DNA from: an uncultured Lachnospiraceae bacterium
GTDB lineage: Bacteria > Bacillota > Clostridia > Lachnospirales > Lachnospiraceae
Assembly (NCBI GenBank): GCA_910586125.1
Contig: CAJUHP010000013.1
Coordinates: forward strand, 1 to 64,000
Length of the DNA stretch: 64,000 nucleotides
Direction: 5' to 3'
Under the pieces are notes generated by a model that did no database searches, had not been told where the DNA came from, and saw only the letters and a program-made list of their open reading frames with translations. The position numbers and the translations under genes were made by a program. Of this stretch, positions 25,550-34,251 are shown piece after piece (position 1 is the first letter of the stretch; each line of letters begins with the position of its first letter).

Positions 25550-26752
25550 TTAATCGGTTGTTTTGGTATAGCGAAGAATCACTAAAGCATTCAGATTACT
25601 ACGGTCCATGCCAACCTGACAAGATATCTGATTCGTATTGACCCAAAACGTCCAGCATCCTTCTGAATGTGGATTTGCGTTCGATATCGGGGAGCAGTTT
25701 GCGTTACTCATTGAATATGTATGACCGCCGGATATCCATATCCGTTTTACATGTTCAATTCCGTGATCTTTGCTGACGGCTATAGCACTATTTGGCATTG
25801 CACCAAAATCCACCGTCTTCTCATACAGCGGTTTCCCGTCAATCCACGTACCGACACGCCGTTCCTCAAGACTGTATGTATGCTGCACCTGTGAAAAGTA
25901 GGTTGGCCTATATTTAATGCAGTAAAGAACGGCAGTATTAGTGGGACGAACACTGAAAACAATCGGAATTATCGAGCTTAACGTGTTTCTTGTAGAGTTA
26001 GCATAGAGAGAACTACGCGATGAGCCCGATATTGTTGCATCCATTCCCTCTGGTTTGTTATCGCTTGTACTGCTATTGAATGTCTCCATGAGTATTGTGT
26101 TCTGCGTTCTATAATTCCATATGAAGGGGATGCTAGTAGACGCTCTATGTGTACCAACACCTTGACCAGAGCCTTCTTTATACGTGCGTCCTCCAGAAAT
26201 CGTTGCGACATGGCTGTTCGCCCCCGTCCCCCTCAGAAACTCTCCTCGCAGGTCCGGCACAGCAAATGTCGTTTCACCGTCCCCACCAAAGAAATTCACG
26301 GAACCAAAATTATTATTAAAGTGCTGAGCTAGATACGGATACTCTGCAATCGGATATTCTGCACCATCGCAGATCAGATAATTCGCCGGCGCAACAGTGC
26401 CCATATACGATATAATCTCGCCAACAGGTGTTCCTGCCGTCTCATTCAGGATTTCCATGTCTGGAAATGTGATGTTTACCGGCTCACTGCCATCATAGGA
26501 TTTAAAAGGCAACATTCCGCTGAACGTCACCGGATGAGGATTCGGGAGCGATTCCGGCACGCCCTGCAGGTCCTGGTAGTTCCCAGAGAATTCCTCAATC
26601 CCCAGATCACCCGTAGTCAGATTCCCTTGCAGCGTCACGCCATTGATCTGTGGTTTTCCGTCCAAATCCCCGTAATTTGTAACGCCTCCTCCGGACGCCT
26701 GCACGTTCTTTATTTTTCGGTTTAGTACCGCATATACGTCATCTGCTTCCAT
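25550..26752 (-). CDS. Collar-domain fibre protein located in the head cluster
   Basis: A 400-residue fibre with a phage tail-collar domain (PF07484): TPVGEIISYMGTVAPANYLI followed by CDGAEYPIAEYPYLAQHF and FAVPDLRGEFLRG (about residues 105-185). The N-terminal 100 residues contain short shaft-like repeats and the C-terminal 130 a beta-rich tip. Position is unusual: it lies between the MuF head gene and the scaffold gene rather than with the tail fibres, so it may be a head fibre that decorates the capsid. AGGAGG precedes ATG 26752. Confidence 0.82.
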   Translation of the reverse strand: MEADDVYAVLNRKIKNVQASGGGVTNYGDLDGKPQINGVTLQGNLTTGDLGIEEFSGNYQDLQGVPESLPNPHPVTFSGMLPFKSYDGSEPVNITFPDMEILNETAGTPVGEIISYMGTVAPANYLICDGAEYPIAEYPYLAQHFNNNFGSVNFFGGDGETTFAVPDLRGEFLRGTGANSHVATISGGRTYKEGSGQGVGTHRASTSIPFIWNYRTQNTILMETFNSSTSDNKPEGMDATISGSSRSSLYANSTRNTLSSIIPIVFSVRPTNTAVLYCIKYRPTYFSQVQHTYSLEERRVGTWIDGKPLYEKTVDFGAMPNSAIAVSKDHGIEHVKRIWISGGHTYSMSNANCSPISNANPHSEGCWTFWVNTNQISCQVGMDRSNLNALVILRYTKTTD

Positions 26753-26760
26753 ACTTCCTC

Positions 26761-27003
26761 CTACGTCAGTTTATACCAGGTATCCGTTTGCTTGTGGAAT
26801 TTGTAATAGTCACCTGTGTCAAGACAAAGCGCAGAACTTCCGCTATCCACATAACGAGGCAGCTTGTCAACATCTTTTGAAAGCCCCTCGTAGCTGCGCT
26901 GATTCCCTTTGGCTTTTACGGCGACAAAACTTCCCAGGTCCCAGATCTCTTCACCTTTTTTGTAATTCTGACCATCATATGTTGTTGGGCCACTTGCTAT
27001 CAT
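26761..27003 (-). CDS. Small head-fibre-associated protein
   Basis: 80 residues from ATG 27003, which has GGAGGA 5 bases upstream (an in-frame ATG at 27039 is less likely). The sequence has short conserved-looking blocks (GPTTYDGQNYKKGEEIWDLG, LCLDTGDYYKFH, TWYKL). Similar small proteins lie just before fibre genes in clostridial phages. It ends 8 bases before the fibre gene and is presumably co-expressed; function unknown. Confidence 0.7.
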   Translation of the reverse strand: MIASGPTTYDGQNYKKGEEIWDLGSFVAVKAKGNQRSYEGLSKDVDKLPRYVDSGSSALCLDTGDYYKFHKQTDTWYKLT

Positions 27004-27088
27004 TTTTCTCCTCCAAAATAAAAACTGCCGCTGTTTCATCAGATATGGTCAATCCTATTTCCATTGTCAATCCGTCTACCTTCGCCAT
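26975..27088 (-). CDS. 37-residue protein of unknown function
   Basis: ATG 27088 is preceded by AAAGGGGA at a short spacing. The product starts MAKVDGLTMEIGLTISDETA and ends 37 residues in, overlapping the next gene by 29 bases in another frame. Short phage proteins with similar starts exist but are longer, so this may be truncated. Confidence 0.5.
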   Translation of the reverse strand: MAKVDGLTMEIGLTISDETAAVFILEEKNDSKWPNNI

Positions 27089-27149
27089 AATTCCCCTTTC
27101 TTTCCACGAAAATCAAGTATTCGTAAGGGTATTCCAAATTTATCCACGC

Positions 27150-27178
27150 AAAAAGACGCTGCTGTTTTGGCAACGCCT
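27150..27178 (-). terminator. Intrinsic terminator after the MuF region
   Basis: On the minus strand GGCGTTGC pairs with GCAGCGTC (two wobbles) around CAAAACA, followed by TTTTTG. The stretch 27179-27400 is very AT-rich with no convincing gene; it may be the remains of an exchanged module. Confidence 0.6.
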
Positions 27179-27400
27179 TTTCGTTCGGGGGATTTGTCAA
27201 TGAAAACTTTGTTGGGATTTCATCTCAATTATGATTATAAAAAAATTTTTCGTAACATGTATAACAATTTTATTCTTTTTCCAAAAATCATTAAAATTAC
27301 ATTTATTTTTGGGCATATGATCAACTTCTTCTTTGTTAATTAAGAAAAACATTGCCAAAGTGACGATCCTTGAATCTCTTGCTATGAAATTTGATTTTGT

Positions 27401-27556
27401 TCAGTCCGAAATGGGGAGCTCTATTAATTCCATTTCCCAAGCAGGGGGCAAACCTAACTTAATTTTATTTTCTTCCACATCTTCCACAATCAAGTCAATT
27501 TGCTCCTGTGTGTATCCCATTTCTTTTGCCTTTTCTAAAAATTCTTCCTTGCCCAT
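27401..27556 (-). CDS. 51-residue acidic protein; possible immunity protein
   Basis: Begins inside the last 22 bases of the MuF gene in another frame (ATG 27556) and runs to TGA at 27401. The product (MGKEEFLEKAKEMGYTQEQI at the start, ending LIELPISD) is acidic and helical. Being the first gene after a polymorphic-toxin-like C-terminus, with overlapping start, it sits where a cognate immunity gene would be. That role is inference; it may equally be a small head-region protein. Confidence 0.6.
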   Translation of the reverse strand: MGKEEFLEKAKEMGYTQEQIDLIVEDVEENKIKLGLPPAWEMELIELPISD

Positions 27557-29673
27557 TCCACATACAACCTTTCTATGGTTTTTCCCACCTCTACCGCAAT
27601 AGGTCTTGGTGAGGGGTTGTTGCAGTATTCAGACCATGCTTCTGCAATCATTTCTGAATATGTGTTTTTGTTCTCATTGTTCCAAGCATATTCCGACAGA
27701 TCATCTGTCAATTCTAATACCGTCCGGCTATCGAACAGGTTTTGAATGTTCTTCTGCTTGCTTACATTAAGCCAATCATCAAGCTGATGACCAAATTCAT
27801 GGTCAAAGGTTGCCTTAACTGTTGAACAACCTACTGGATGCCACTTTGTTTCCACCTGCCTGACCCCGTTCTGCATTGCTTTTTCATAGTCCCCAAAATA
27901 ACCTTTGTTCAGGCAAATTCCACGGCAAACATCAAAAGGCGGTTTCGGCGACCAACTGGAAGCCATTTGATATTTACCTACTGATAAATGTTTTCTAACA
28001 AAACTGCTTGCCTGTTTATTAGCCCATTGGATACATTGCTCATCACTCCACCCATATGTATTATTTTCCTTTATCCACTTTAGTTGCCTGTCGAACTCGA
28101 TTTCCTTTGCAAGGGCATTTCTTGCATGGGATTCACCCACGAACCTAAAATTGTCATCCACTAAATCAGGAAAGACCTGTTTCATATTGGTCAGCCCTTG
28201 ATTCCATTCATTTACTGCTCGAATGTCAACACCTTTGTATTCCGCATGGATTCCAAGCACTTTTTCCGCATATTCATTTGCTTCTTTGACGGTTTTTGCC
28301 GGGGTAAAGTCGATGCCGCCTTCTTTCAGCAGGTGTATCCTTGCGGTAGCAAGATCAGCTTTTGCATCCGATAATTCAGGAAGCAGATCCATCATTCTCT
28401 GTTGAACTCTTCCTATATCATCATGCTGCATGAACTCCTTTTTCCATTTCTGCCATGCCTGTCTTTCTACCAGAGTACTGAAATCATCCTCCGACATATA
28501 AAACTTGTTGTTGATTTCCTCCAGCTCAGTATACTCCGTCTGCAAGGCATTTAATTTCTGTTCAGCCTTTCTAATTTCTTCCCTTGGTGTCAGTTTAGCA
28601 TCTTTATTTACTTCTTGCAACCCAGATTTATCGCTACCGTTAACAAAGGTTTTCTCCCACTCCTGATAATTCATATCTGCCGGTATGTAGTAGGTTTTTC
28701 CTGTTTCCTCATCTCTCGCCGCCCGCTCCCCGATCTGGCCAAAATCATCTTCAAAATAAGGAATGGTTGTACTCCTGCACCATACATGAAACGGCGGCGC
28801 TGTTACGCCTGGTTCAAAAGCCTTCATAGGAAACACTTTCCCGTCCATCTCCCGGCAGATCTCCGATGTATGAGAATCCAGTGTAGCCACAATCTCATAC
28901 TGTTCCACATCCAGATCGCGAAAACAATCCTTCTGGGCTGCAGAACTGAAATAGGCTTCCTCTGTCATGACAAGCCGACCAGCATTATTCTTTGAAGTAT
29001 TCATCTTTTTGGCAATGGCGTCAATGGCCTTCTGCGGATCCTGTCCCAGCATGATGTTCTGAGTCAGCTCCTTATGAACCTCTGAAATCAGCTTTTGCTT
29101 GTTACCCCATATTCTTTCCGAAAAATTTTTTCCGTCCGCTGCCCACGGTTTGCGGATGACTTTCTCGATCTTCCGCTGATCCAGCCCTGCGATATCCCAG
29201 CCGATTCCGAACCCTCTCTGCAATTCAAAAGCCGTATGATAATAACCATCCAGATATATGTGCTTCATAGCTCTGTCTATGCTGTCAAGCTGATTGCCAA
29301 ACAGTACTTCCAGACTCTCCTGAGTTTGAAGTTTTAAAGCTTCCAACCGGGATATATGAAACCGGGCCGATGCGTTCTCCAGCTCTTTCATCCACCCCTG
29401 GCTGACCGCATTCTCCTTGCCGTAACGAATATAATCCCGGATATCCCACTTTAGCTCCGTCAGCTCCCTGACAGTAAGCATTCTGCGGGCCTCGGTCACA
29501 GATACCCCGTTATTCGCCGCAAACCGCTGATACCAGGTGTTGATCTTCCCCTCGATCTCTTTCCATGCCCGCCGGTAAATCCGCTCGATCTCCAGATAGG
29601 TGTCAGCTCCTTCCCTGTTCTGCGCCGCCTCCATCTGTCTAAACCGTTCTTTCCAGTAGTCACTGTTTTCCAC
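27535..29673 (-). CDS. MuF head-morphogenesis protein with C-terminal metallopeptidase-like domain
   Basis: 712 residues from GTG 29673, which has AGGAGG 9 bases upstream and overlaps the portal stop by 14 bases; an upstream ATG (29736) lies deep in the portal gene. Residues about 1-340 are an SPP1 gp7/Mu F-like head protein, ending in the typical block RLVMTEEAYFSSAAQKDCF ... LDSHTSEICREMDGKVF ... PPFHVWCRSTT. A helical linker follows, then a separate C-terminal domain with HEFGHQLDDW (residues 625-634) and, about 50 residues on, SEMIAEAWSEY, which together look like the HExxH zinc site and third-ligand glutamate of a gluzincin-type metallopeptidase. MuF proteins with exchangeable toxin C-termini are known in temperate phages of Firmicutes. 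The C-terminal part is more AT-rich than the N-terminal part, consistent with module exchange. Confidence 0.85.
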   Translation of the reverse strand: MENSDYWKERFRQMEAAQNREGADTYLEIERIYRRAWKEIEGKINTWYQRFAANNGVSVTEARRMLTVRELTELKWDIRDYIRYGKENAVSQGWMKELENASARFHISRLEALKLQTQESLEVLFGNQLDSIDRAMKHIYLDGYYHTAFELQRGFGIGWDIAGLDQRKIEKVIRKPWAADGKNFSERIWGNKQKLISEVHKELTQNIMLGQDPQKAIDAIAKKMNTSKNNAGRLVMTEEAYFSSAAQKDCFRDLDVEQYEIVATLDSHTSEICREMDGKVFPMKAFEPGVTAPPFHVWCRSTTIPYFEDDFGQIGERAARDEETGKTYYIPADMNYQEWEKTFVNGSDKSGLQEVNKDAKLTPREEIRKAEQKLNALQTEYTELEEINNKFYMSEDDFSTLVERQAWQKWKKEFMQHDDIGRVQQRMMDLLPELSDAKADLATARIHLLKEGGIDFTPAKTVKEANEYAEKVLGIHAEYKGVDIRAVNEWNQGLTNMKQVFPDLVDDNFRFVGESHARNALAKEIEFDRQLKWIKENNTYGWSDEQCIQWANKQASSFVRKHLSVGKYQMASSWSPKPPFDVCRGICLNKGYFGDYEKAMQNGVRQVETKWHPVGCSTVKATFDHEFGHQLDDWLNVSKQKNIQNLFDSRTVLELTDDLSEYAWNNENKNTYSEMIAEAWSEYCNNPSPRPIAVEVGKTIERLYVEWARKNF

Positions 29674-31195
29674 CGGCGGCTCCCTCCTGCTTCTCCGACG
29701 AATTTTCAGACCCAGCCGGGTTCTGGAACGGGTCATATCCCTGCTGCCTCTCGAACTCGGCCTGCTCTTCCTCTCTCTGCTTTTTCAGACGCTCTAATTC
29801 CCGCTGCGGATTATCAATCCAGGGATGTTGTTCTATGATCGTTTCATCGGACAGAATCCCCGCGGATTTCTGACAATTTTCAATTGCCTCCGTCTCATTT
29901 ATCAGGATATCGCGATTAAAAACGATCTGCACATCCTCTCCCTCAAAATCCCCCTGCCCGGTATTGGCCAGATACATATTGATAAACCAGAGTATCTCTT
30001 CAAAAGCGGCCTGAAGCTCTGTTTCCATATCATTCGCATCGAGATCAATATCGGAATACATGGATTGAATGTTCATCTGATTCGGATTGCCGGAAAGACG
30101 ATCATCCTTTGCGTCGTAGCCCATGGCATTTTCAATCAGAGCCTTCTTGAATATCTCCAGAATAACCTTGTAGTTTTCGGCGTTTATCGTAATTTCAAGG
30201 GTTTCGACTCCCCCGTTGGTATCCCCGCTGCTCCGGATCTTGATCGCCCCAAAGGTGGCAAGATTGCGCCGGAACTCCCCCAAATCCTGCCCATCATAAT
30301 TCTTCAGCACAAGGATTGTGTTGCGGGAATCCTCCTGCATATTGTTTTCAAAGTCCGACAGCATGATATTAATCCCATCCTGCAAAGATTTTACCTTTTT
30401 TAGCAGAGGGATTTCCCCTTCGTTGTATTTCAGGGGAATCAGTGGAATCTTCTCCCAGTTTAGCCCAGTTACTTCCCCCTTGTCATCCGTGACGGCTGCA
30501 TAGGTGTATTCAAAGTTTTCTTCCTCCGTGTTTATGTCCGGGATAAGCGTACCGCCATCTAGGATGAACTTGTGAATCCCGGTCAGATCGTACACTTCCA
30601 CCTTCTCGATGATTTTCGGCGTCGTCCCCTCGTACCCCGTCACCAGATAAAGCCTGACTGCAAAATCAAGAATTGTATGTTCGCTATCCTTCCAAAAAGG
30701 CAATATCTCATAGGACGGGAAAAGCCGGAAGTCCAGTTCGCCGGTATCTGTATAATAGGGATACAGCCAGGCAATCCCTCCATTCAGGGCAGCTTTGCCA
30801 CCGTTTTTCAGCGTTTTCATAAACCGCTTGTTGAACACTTCTTTTAAAAGCTCAATGTATTGCGTGTTCTCCCCCTCGACGACAAAGGGCTGTCCCAGCA
30901 GATAATTCGCTTTCTGGTTCACCATCTTTGCGTACTGGTTATTGATCAGGCGATTGTTCGGAAGGTTCTCAACCGTTTGCAGCTCGCCGCCCTCGCCGAT
31001 CATTGTCCGCTTCCGTTTCAAAATATCATGCTCATTGTCATAATACAGATGCCCCTTGATCTGCATCACCCGCTGCGGGCTTCCTTTCCAGCGGGCAATC
31101 TCCGTTTCCAGAAATTCCTTATCGCTCATGCGGCTTTTTGCCCCCAGCGAAATCAGATTCCGTATCTTATTTGTCCAAAAACCAAAATCAAGCAT
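29660..31195 (-). CDS. Portal protein (SPP1 gp6-like)
   Basis: A 511-residue portal of the Phage_prot_Gp6 family, the dodecameric ring through which DNA enters the head and to which the tail attaches. ENLPNNRLINNQYAKMVNQK (about 77-96) and NYLLGQPFVVEG are the characteristic N-terminal blocks; the C-terminus is Gln/Glu-rich and disordered. It is flanked by terL and the MuF gene in the standard order. GGGGGAGG precedes ATG 31195. Confidence 0.93.
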   Translation of the reverse strand: MLDFGFWTNKIRNLISLGAKSRMSDKEFLETEIARWKGSPQRVMQIKGHLYYDNEHDILKRKRTMIGEGGELQTVENLPNNRLINNQYAKMVNQKANYLLGQPFVVEGENTQYIELLKEVFNKRFMKTLKNGGKAALNGGIAWLYPYYTDTGELDFRLFPSYEILPFWKDSEHTILDFAVRLYLVTGYEGTTPKIIEKVEVYDLTGIHKFILDGGTLIPDINTEEENFEYTYAAVTDDKGEVTGLNWEKIPLIPLKYNEGEIPLLKKVKSLQDGINIMLSDFENNMQEDSRNTILVLKNYDGQDLGEFRRNLATFGAIKIRSSGDTNGGVETLEITINAENYKVILEIFKKALIENAMGYDAKDDRLSGNPNQMNIQSMYSDIDLDANDMETELQAAFEEILWFINMYLANTGQGDFEGEDVQIVFNRDILINETEAIENCQKSAGILSDETIIEQHPWIDNPQRELERLKKQREEEQAEFERQQGYDPFQNPAGSENSSEKQEGAAGGKQ

Positions 31196-31241
31196 CCGGC
31201 CTCCCCCTTATCATCAACCATTTCTCCATATGCTAATTCAA

Positions 31242-32567
31242 TCATTCAAAACTGAAAACGTTCCCCATACTGAAATCCTCCATCGCGTAGCGCATGGCGT
31301 CCATCAAGTGGTTAAAATCGTCTATGGGTTTGTTCAGACGCTTCCCTGTCTTTGTATCAGTGTCCCAGGTATAATTGCTGATCTCCGTGATGAAGTTCAC
31401 GCACCGAGGATGAACTATGATGTGATAATCCTGTAAATAATCAATTCCATTGTTTACGCTGTCCTTGCCCTTCCTGGCAGGCCGGATATTGGAAATCCCC
31501 AGTTCATACAGGCGATCAATACTTTTCGGTTCTGCCGATTCGGACCGGATTCGCTCTTTCCTATACCCCATACGGGTGATTTCCGAAGCGATCCTTTCGT
31601 TGCTCATGCCGTGTTTATACATTTCATCAAAAACCCATAAGGTCTTGGATGATTCCTGTACCAGTCCACAAAACAGGGCAGAAGGATCGTTCGTATAACC
31701 GAAATCAAGACCGAAAGCAGACCGAACACTTGCCAGTCTGCGGACTTCATCCACATCGAAAACTTTTTCTTCCCAGTTCTCGAAGATCAGCCCATCCACA
31801 ATCCCCCAATCCCCTAAGCCTGCCACACGATAACGGCGGGGATTGTTCAAGCGCATTGTTTCAAACACCTTGCGATCCGCTTCATCCAGCCATTCATTAC
31901 AAAGGTAGTTCGTGGTCATAGCAAGGGTTTCATCATCCGGGTTGTCAAAGAACCGCTTCTTCATCCAGTGGTGTTCATTCCACGGGTTGAAGGTCAAGGT
32001 GATCTGTTTGAACAGCCCCGTTTCCGGTGGGATCGCTCCACGGATGGATTCATCCAGCATATTGAAATCACTCTCATTGCCGATTTCATACGCTTCTTCA
32101 ATCCACATCCAACACAAATACCCATATTCAACGGTTATTGAAGTGACTTTCAGCGGATCATCCAGCCCCCGGAAATATATCTTCTGTCCGGTGGGCTTGT
32201 AGGTCATTTCAAGGGGGCTTTCCTTTATGTCCCAGTGGTTTTGAACACCAAGACGGTTGATAGCCCATTTTAATTCCGTGAAGCAACTGTCCTTTAGTGT
32301 CCTGAACACCTTCCTGACAACCAGAAGATTAGCGTCAGGGTACTTCATCATGTTCACGATATACCACAAAGCGGTTGTTTTTGACTTCTTGCTTGCACGG
32401 CTTCCCTTGCAAACCCGGTATCTGCCTTTCCACTTCCAGAAAGTGCCGTATCCCTTGCCCACATATTCAGGAAGGGAAATCCTGCGCCTGCTGGAAGTAG
32501 CTGCATACTGTTCAGGCATGCAGAGACGCTTCTGGTAATCAAAAACGTGCTGGTTACTAATCCTCAA
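31242..32567 (-). CDS. Terminase large subunit (PBSX family)
   Basis: A 441-residue packaging motor. The ATPase P-loop region is CKGSRASKKSKTT (about residue 60), the acidic Walker B-like segment is YLCWMWIEEAYEI (about 140), and the C-terminal RNase H-like nuclease starts with FGLDFGYTNDPSALF (first metal Asp). No ATG lies near the start: TTG 32567 has GGGGAAG 8 bases upstream and is my choice; TTG 32591 or an internal ATG are alternatives. It overlaps terS by about 11 bases. Confidence 0.92.
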   Translation of the reverse strand: MRISNQHVFDYQKRLCMPEQYAATSSRRRISLPEYVGKGYGTFWKWKGRYRVCKGSRASKKSKTTALWYIVNMMKYPDANLLVVRKVFRTLKDSCFTELKWAINRLGVQNHWDIKESPLEMTYKPTGQKIYFRGLDDPLKVTSITVEYGYLCWMWIEEAYEIGNESDFNMLDESIRGAIPPETGLFKQITLTFNPWNEHHWMKKRFFDNPDDETLAMTTNYLCNEWLDEADRKVFETMRLNNPRRYRVAGLGDWGIVDGLIFENWEEKVFDVDEVRRLASVRSAFGLDFGYTNDPSALFCGLVQESSKTLWVFDEMYKHGMSNERIASEITRMGYRKERIRSESAEPKSIDRLYELGISNIRPARKGKDSVNNGIDYLQDYHIIVHPRCVNFITEISNYTWDTDTKTGKRLNKPIDDFNHLMDAMRYAMEDFSMGNVFSFE

Positions 32568-33057
32568 GTTTGTCTTCCCCAGAAATGACAACCGGGATAT
32601 TCACGTGGACATCCAGCCGGTCATCCCACATACCTAAATGTCTTCCCAGAAGCTCAAGAGCTTTCAGCTTGTCGTTCAGCCTGATCTCACGCTCAACCCC
32701 CTCCCCCTCTTTTGTGGGAATCACCTTTACTTTCACAGATTGGATAGCAGCGGTATCATCGGTGGTTGCGCCCTCTTTGATCGTGGCATCATCTGGATCA
32801 ATCACATCCGCAGCGTTAATAAAGGCGATCTTTGCCAGTTCAATGACAACGCGATCCTGATTTACCCCAGTTCGCCGACTCCGCTCCGCCATCCTCTTTG
32901 AAATATTGTTCTGGATACTAACATTTGCTAACAATCTGGCGCCTTGTTCATTGGCGGTCCTGACAGAATACCCTGCCCTGATAGCCGCTTGTGTTGCGTT
33001 CAGGTCAATCAGATATTCATCAACGAAACGCTGCTGCTTCTCTGTTAAATTTGCCAC
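32557..33057 (-). CDS. Terminase small subunit
   Basis: 166 residues from GTG 33057 (AAGGTGG 8 bases upstream). LTEKQQRFVDEYLIDLNATQ and AAIRAGYSVRTANEQGARLL are the terminase_2-type N-terminal DNA-binding helices. It recognises the packaging site and hands DNA to TerL. An open frame continues upstream through the leader hairpin but lacks a ribosome binding site. A terminator-like hairpin (33099-33122) lies just before the start. Confidence 0.9.
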   Translation of the reverse strand: MANLTEKQQRFVDEYLIDLNATQAAIRAGYSVRTANEQGARLLANVSIQNNISKRMAERSRRTGVNQDRVVIELAKIAFINAADVIDPDDATIKEGATTDDTAAIQSVKVKVIPTKEGEGVEREIRLNDKLKALELLGRHLGMWDDRLDVHVNIPVVISGEDKLED

Positions 33058-33098
33058 CCCGCAACACCACCTTTCTGTTTCTTTTTGACGACGAGAAA

Positions 33099-33122
33099 AA
33101 CACCCGTCTTTCGACAGGTGTT
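33099..33122 (-). terminator. Terminator or attenuator hairpin upstream of terS
   Basis: On the minus strand AACACCTGTC pairs over 10 bp with GACGGGTGTT (one T-G pair) around a GAAA tetraloop, followed by TTTC. It separates the early region, ending with the regulator at 33230-33643, from the packaging genes. Confidence 0.7.
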
Positions 33123-33229
33123 CTCCTCGGACGAGATCGCGCAACCCTTTGGGAGAGATGAATTGCATCCGATCACAGCTTTATGGGGGTGAGAGCCCTT
33201 TCCGCTGGGTCCTCTGATTATGGATTATA

Positions 33230-33643
33230 TCACACTTTTTTATCAGTTTTATCGGACTTTAGAAATTTTGACATTTTTTCGCTTACAGTTGCCTGGCTCG
33301 CGTGTACCGCTCTCCCAATCTTCGCCTGACTCTTTCCTTCCATGTAGTACATACGAAAGCACCGTCTGGTTATACTGTCCGGAATCGCCTCAATCCATGC
33401 TTCCACTTCACCCACTCGGGCCTTCAGCTCATCAATTTGATTATTCCATATCTTCCGCAGGTCTTCTTCTAGGTTATGATCGTATCCCACTAAGGACTGT
33501 GGCTGCGGATAGCCTTTTCGATAGTCCAGAATCACACTGTTCCCGATCAGAATTTCGCTCCCGGCCAGGTGGTCCAAAGCGTACTGCAGTTCCCGAATCT
33601 CCGCCTTGGCACTTCGATATTCTTCCAGCCACTGCTTGTCCAT
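33230..33643 (-). CDS. Late-gene regulator with sigma-70 region 4-like HTH
   Basis: 137 residues from ATG 33643 (AAAGGAG 10 bases upstream). The N-terminal half is coiled coil; the C-terminal half reads SITRRCFRMYYMEGKSQAKI then GRAVHASQATVSEKMSKFL, a sigma-70 region 4-like helix-turn-helix as in ArpU/RinA/DUF1492-type regulators that switch on phage packaging and head genes. It is the last early gene before terS, the usual place for this regulator. Confidence 0.8.
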   Translation of the reverse strand: MDKQWLEEYRSAKAEIRELQYALDHLAGSEILIGNSVILDYRKGYPQPQSLVGYDHNLEEDLRKIWNNQIDELKARVGEVEAWIEAIPDSITRRCFRMYYMEGKSQAKIGRAVHASQATVSEKMSKFLKSDKTDKKV

Positions 33644-33725
33644 GATACTTTTACTCCTTTTCTGTGATTTCTTTCCCGCATAAAATCCTGCAATCCAGCA
33701 CATACTACTCTCGAAAGGAAGGTAG

Positions 33726-33893
33726 TGCCATATAAAATCCGATTACTCAGATAAATCCACCAACCGTTATGATGATAGTGACATCCCCAAAGTAGATCTG
33801 CCGAAGGATAATGTTCCCAATGACGCAGACTATATGGAAACGCCTTTGCCGGAAACATCCAGACCACATAAAGACGGACCAGGAGGGGATTAA
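33726..33893 (+). pseudogene. Coding-like plus-strand fragment without a start codon
   Basis: 55 codons between a TAG (33723-33725) and a TAA (33891-33893) in the plus direction, opposite to all neighbours. The translation has a strongly protein-like composition: DIPKVDLPKDNVPNDADYME then TPLPETSRPHKDGPGGD at the end. GGAAGG lies just upstream, but the frame has no ATG, GTG or TTG before codon 37. Either the start has been lost, a +1 shift from a GTG at 33725 is used, or it is a fragment. Function unknown. Confidence 0.5.
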
Positions 33894-34243
33894 CATCCCC
33901 TCTCCATCCGCTTCAATTGACACAGCTCTACCAGTGTCCGGCTCTCCTGGCGCCCGTTCGGCTTACGGAACACAACCACATGACGGCTTACATGTTCTAC
34001 CACGCAATACTCCTTTACTTTTCTTTGTATCATCTTCTCTTCGTCGTAGTATGTAACAATAAGTTCCCGCATCTCTCCTGGATGCAGACTGGCCCGCATC
34101 ATGGCAATCTCGTCCTTTGTGATCGGCGCCTTCATCGCAATCTCTTCCACCATTTTCCCTGCATCCCGGTCCTGCTGCATTGCTTTGATCACGGTAGCCG
34201 GAATGCTATTGTACTGCCTGTATTTGCCGCTTCCTACCATCAT
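33890..34243 (-). CDS. Unknown 117-residue early protein
   Basis: Starts at ATG 34243, 8 bases after the methylase stop, with AGGAGGGAGG directly upstream (the adjacent ATG 34240 is equally possible). The N-terminus IPATVIKAMQQDRDAGKMVE and beta-rich C-terminus (VVVFRKPNGRQESRTLVELC) suggest a small DNA- or protein-binding fold, but I recognise no family. Confidence 0.7.
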   Translation of the reverse strand: MMVGSGKYRQYNSIPATVIKAMQQDRDAGKMVEEIAMKAPITKDEIAMMRASLHPGEMRELIVTYYDEEKMIQRKVKEYCVVEHVSRHVVVFRKPNGRQESRTLVELCQLKRMERGC

Positions 34244-34251
34244 CCTCCCTC

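Noticed and set aside
27185..27310. 39-codon frame in the AT-rich stretch after the MuF terminator
   Set aside because: Low-complexity Asn/Ile/Phe composition expected from AT-rich DNA; weak ribosome binding site.
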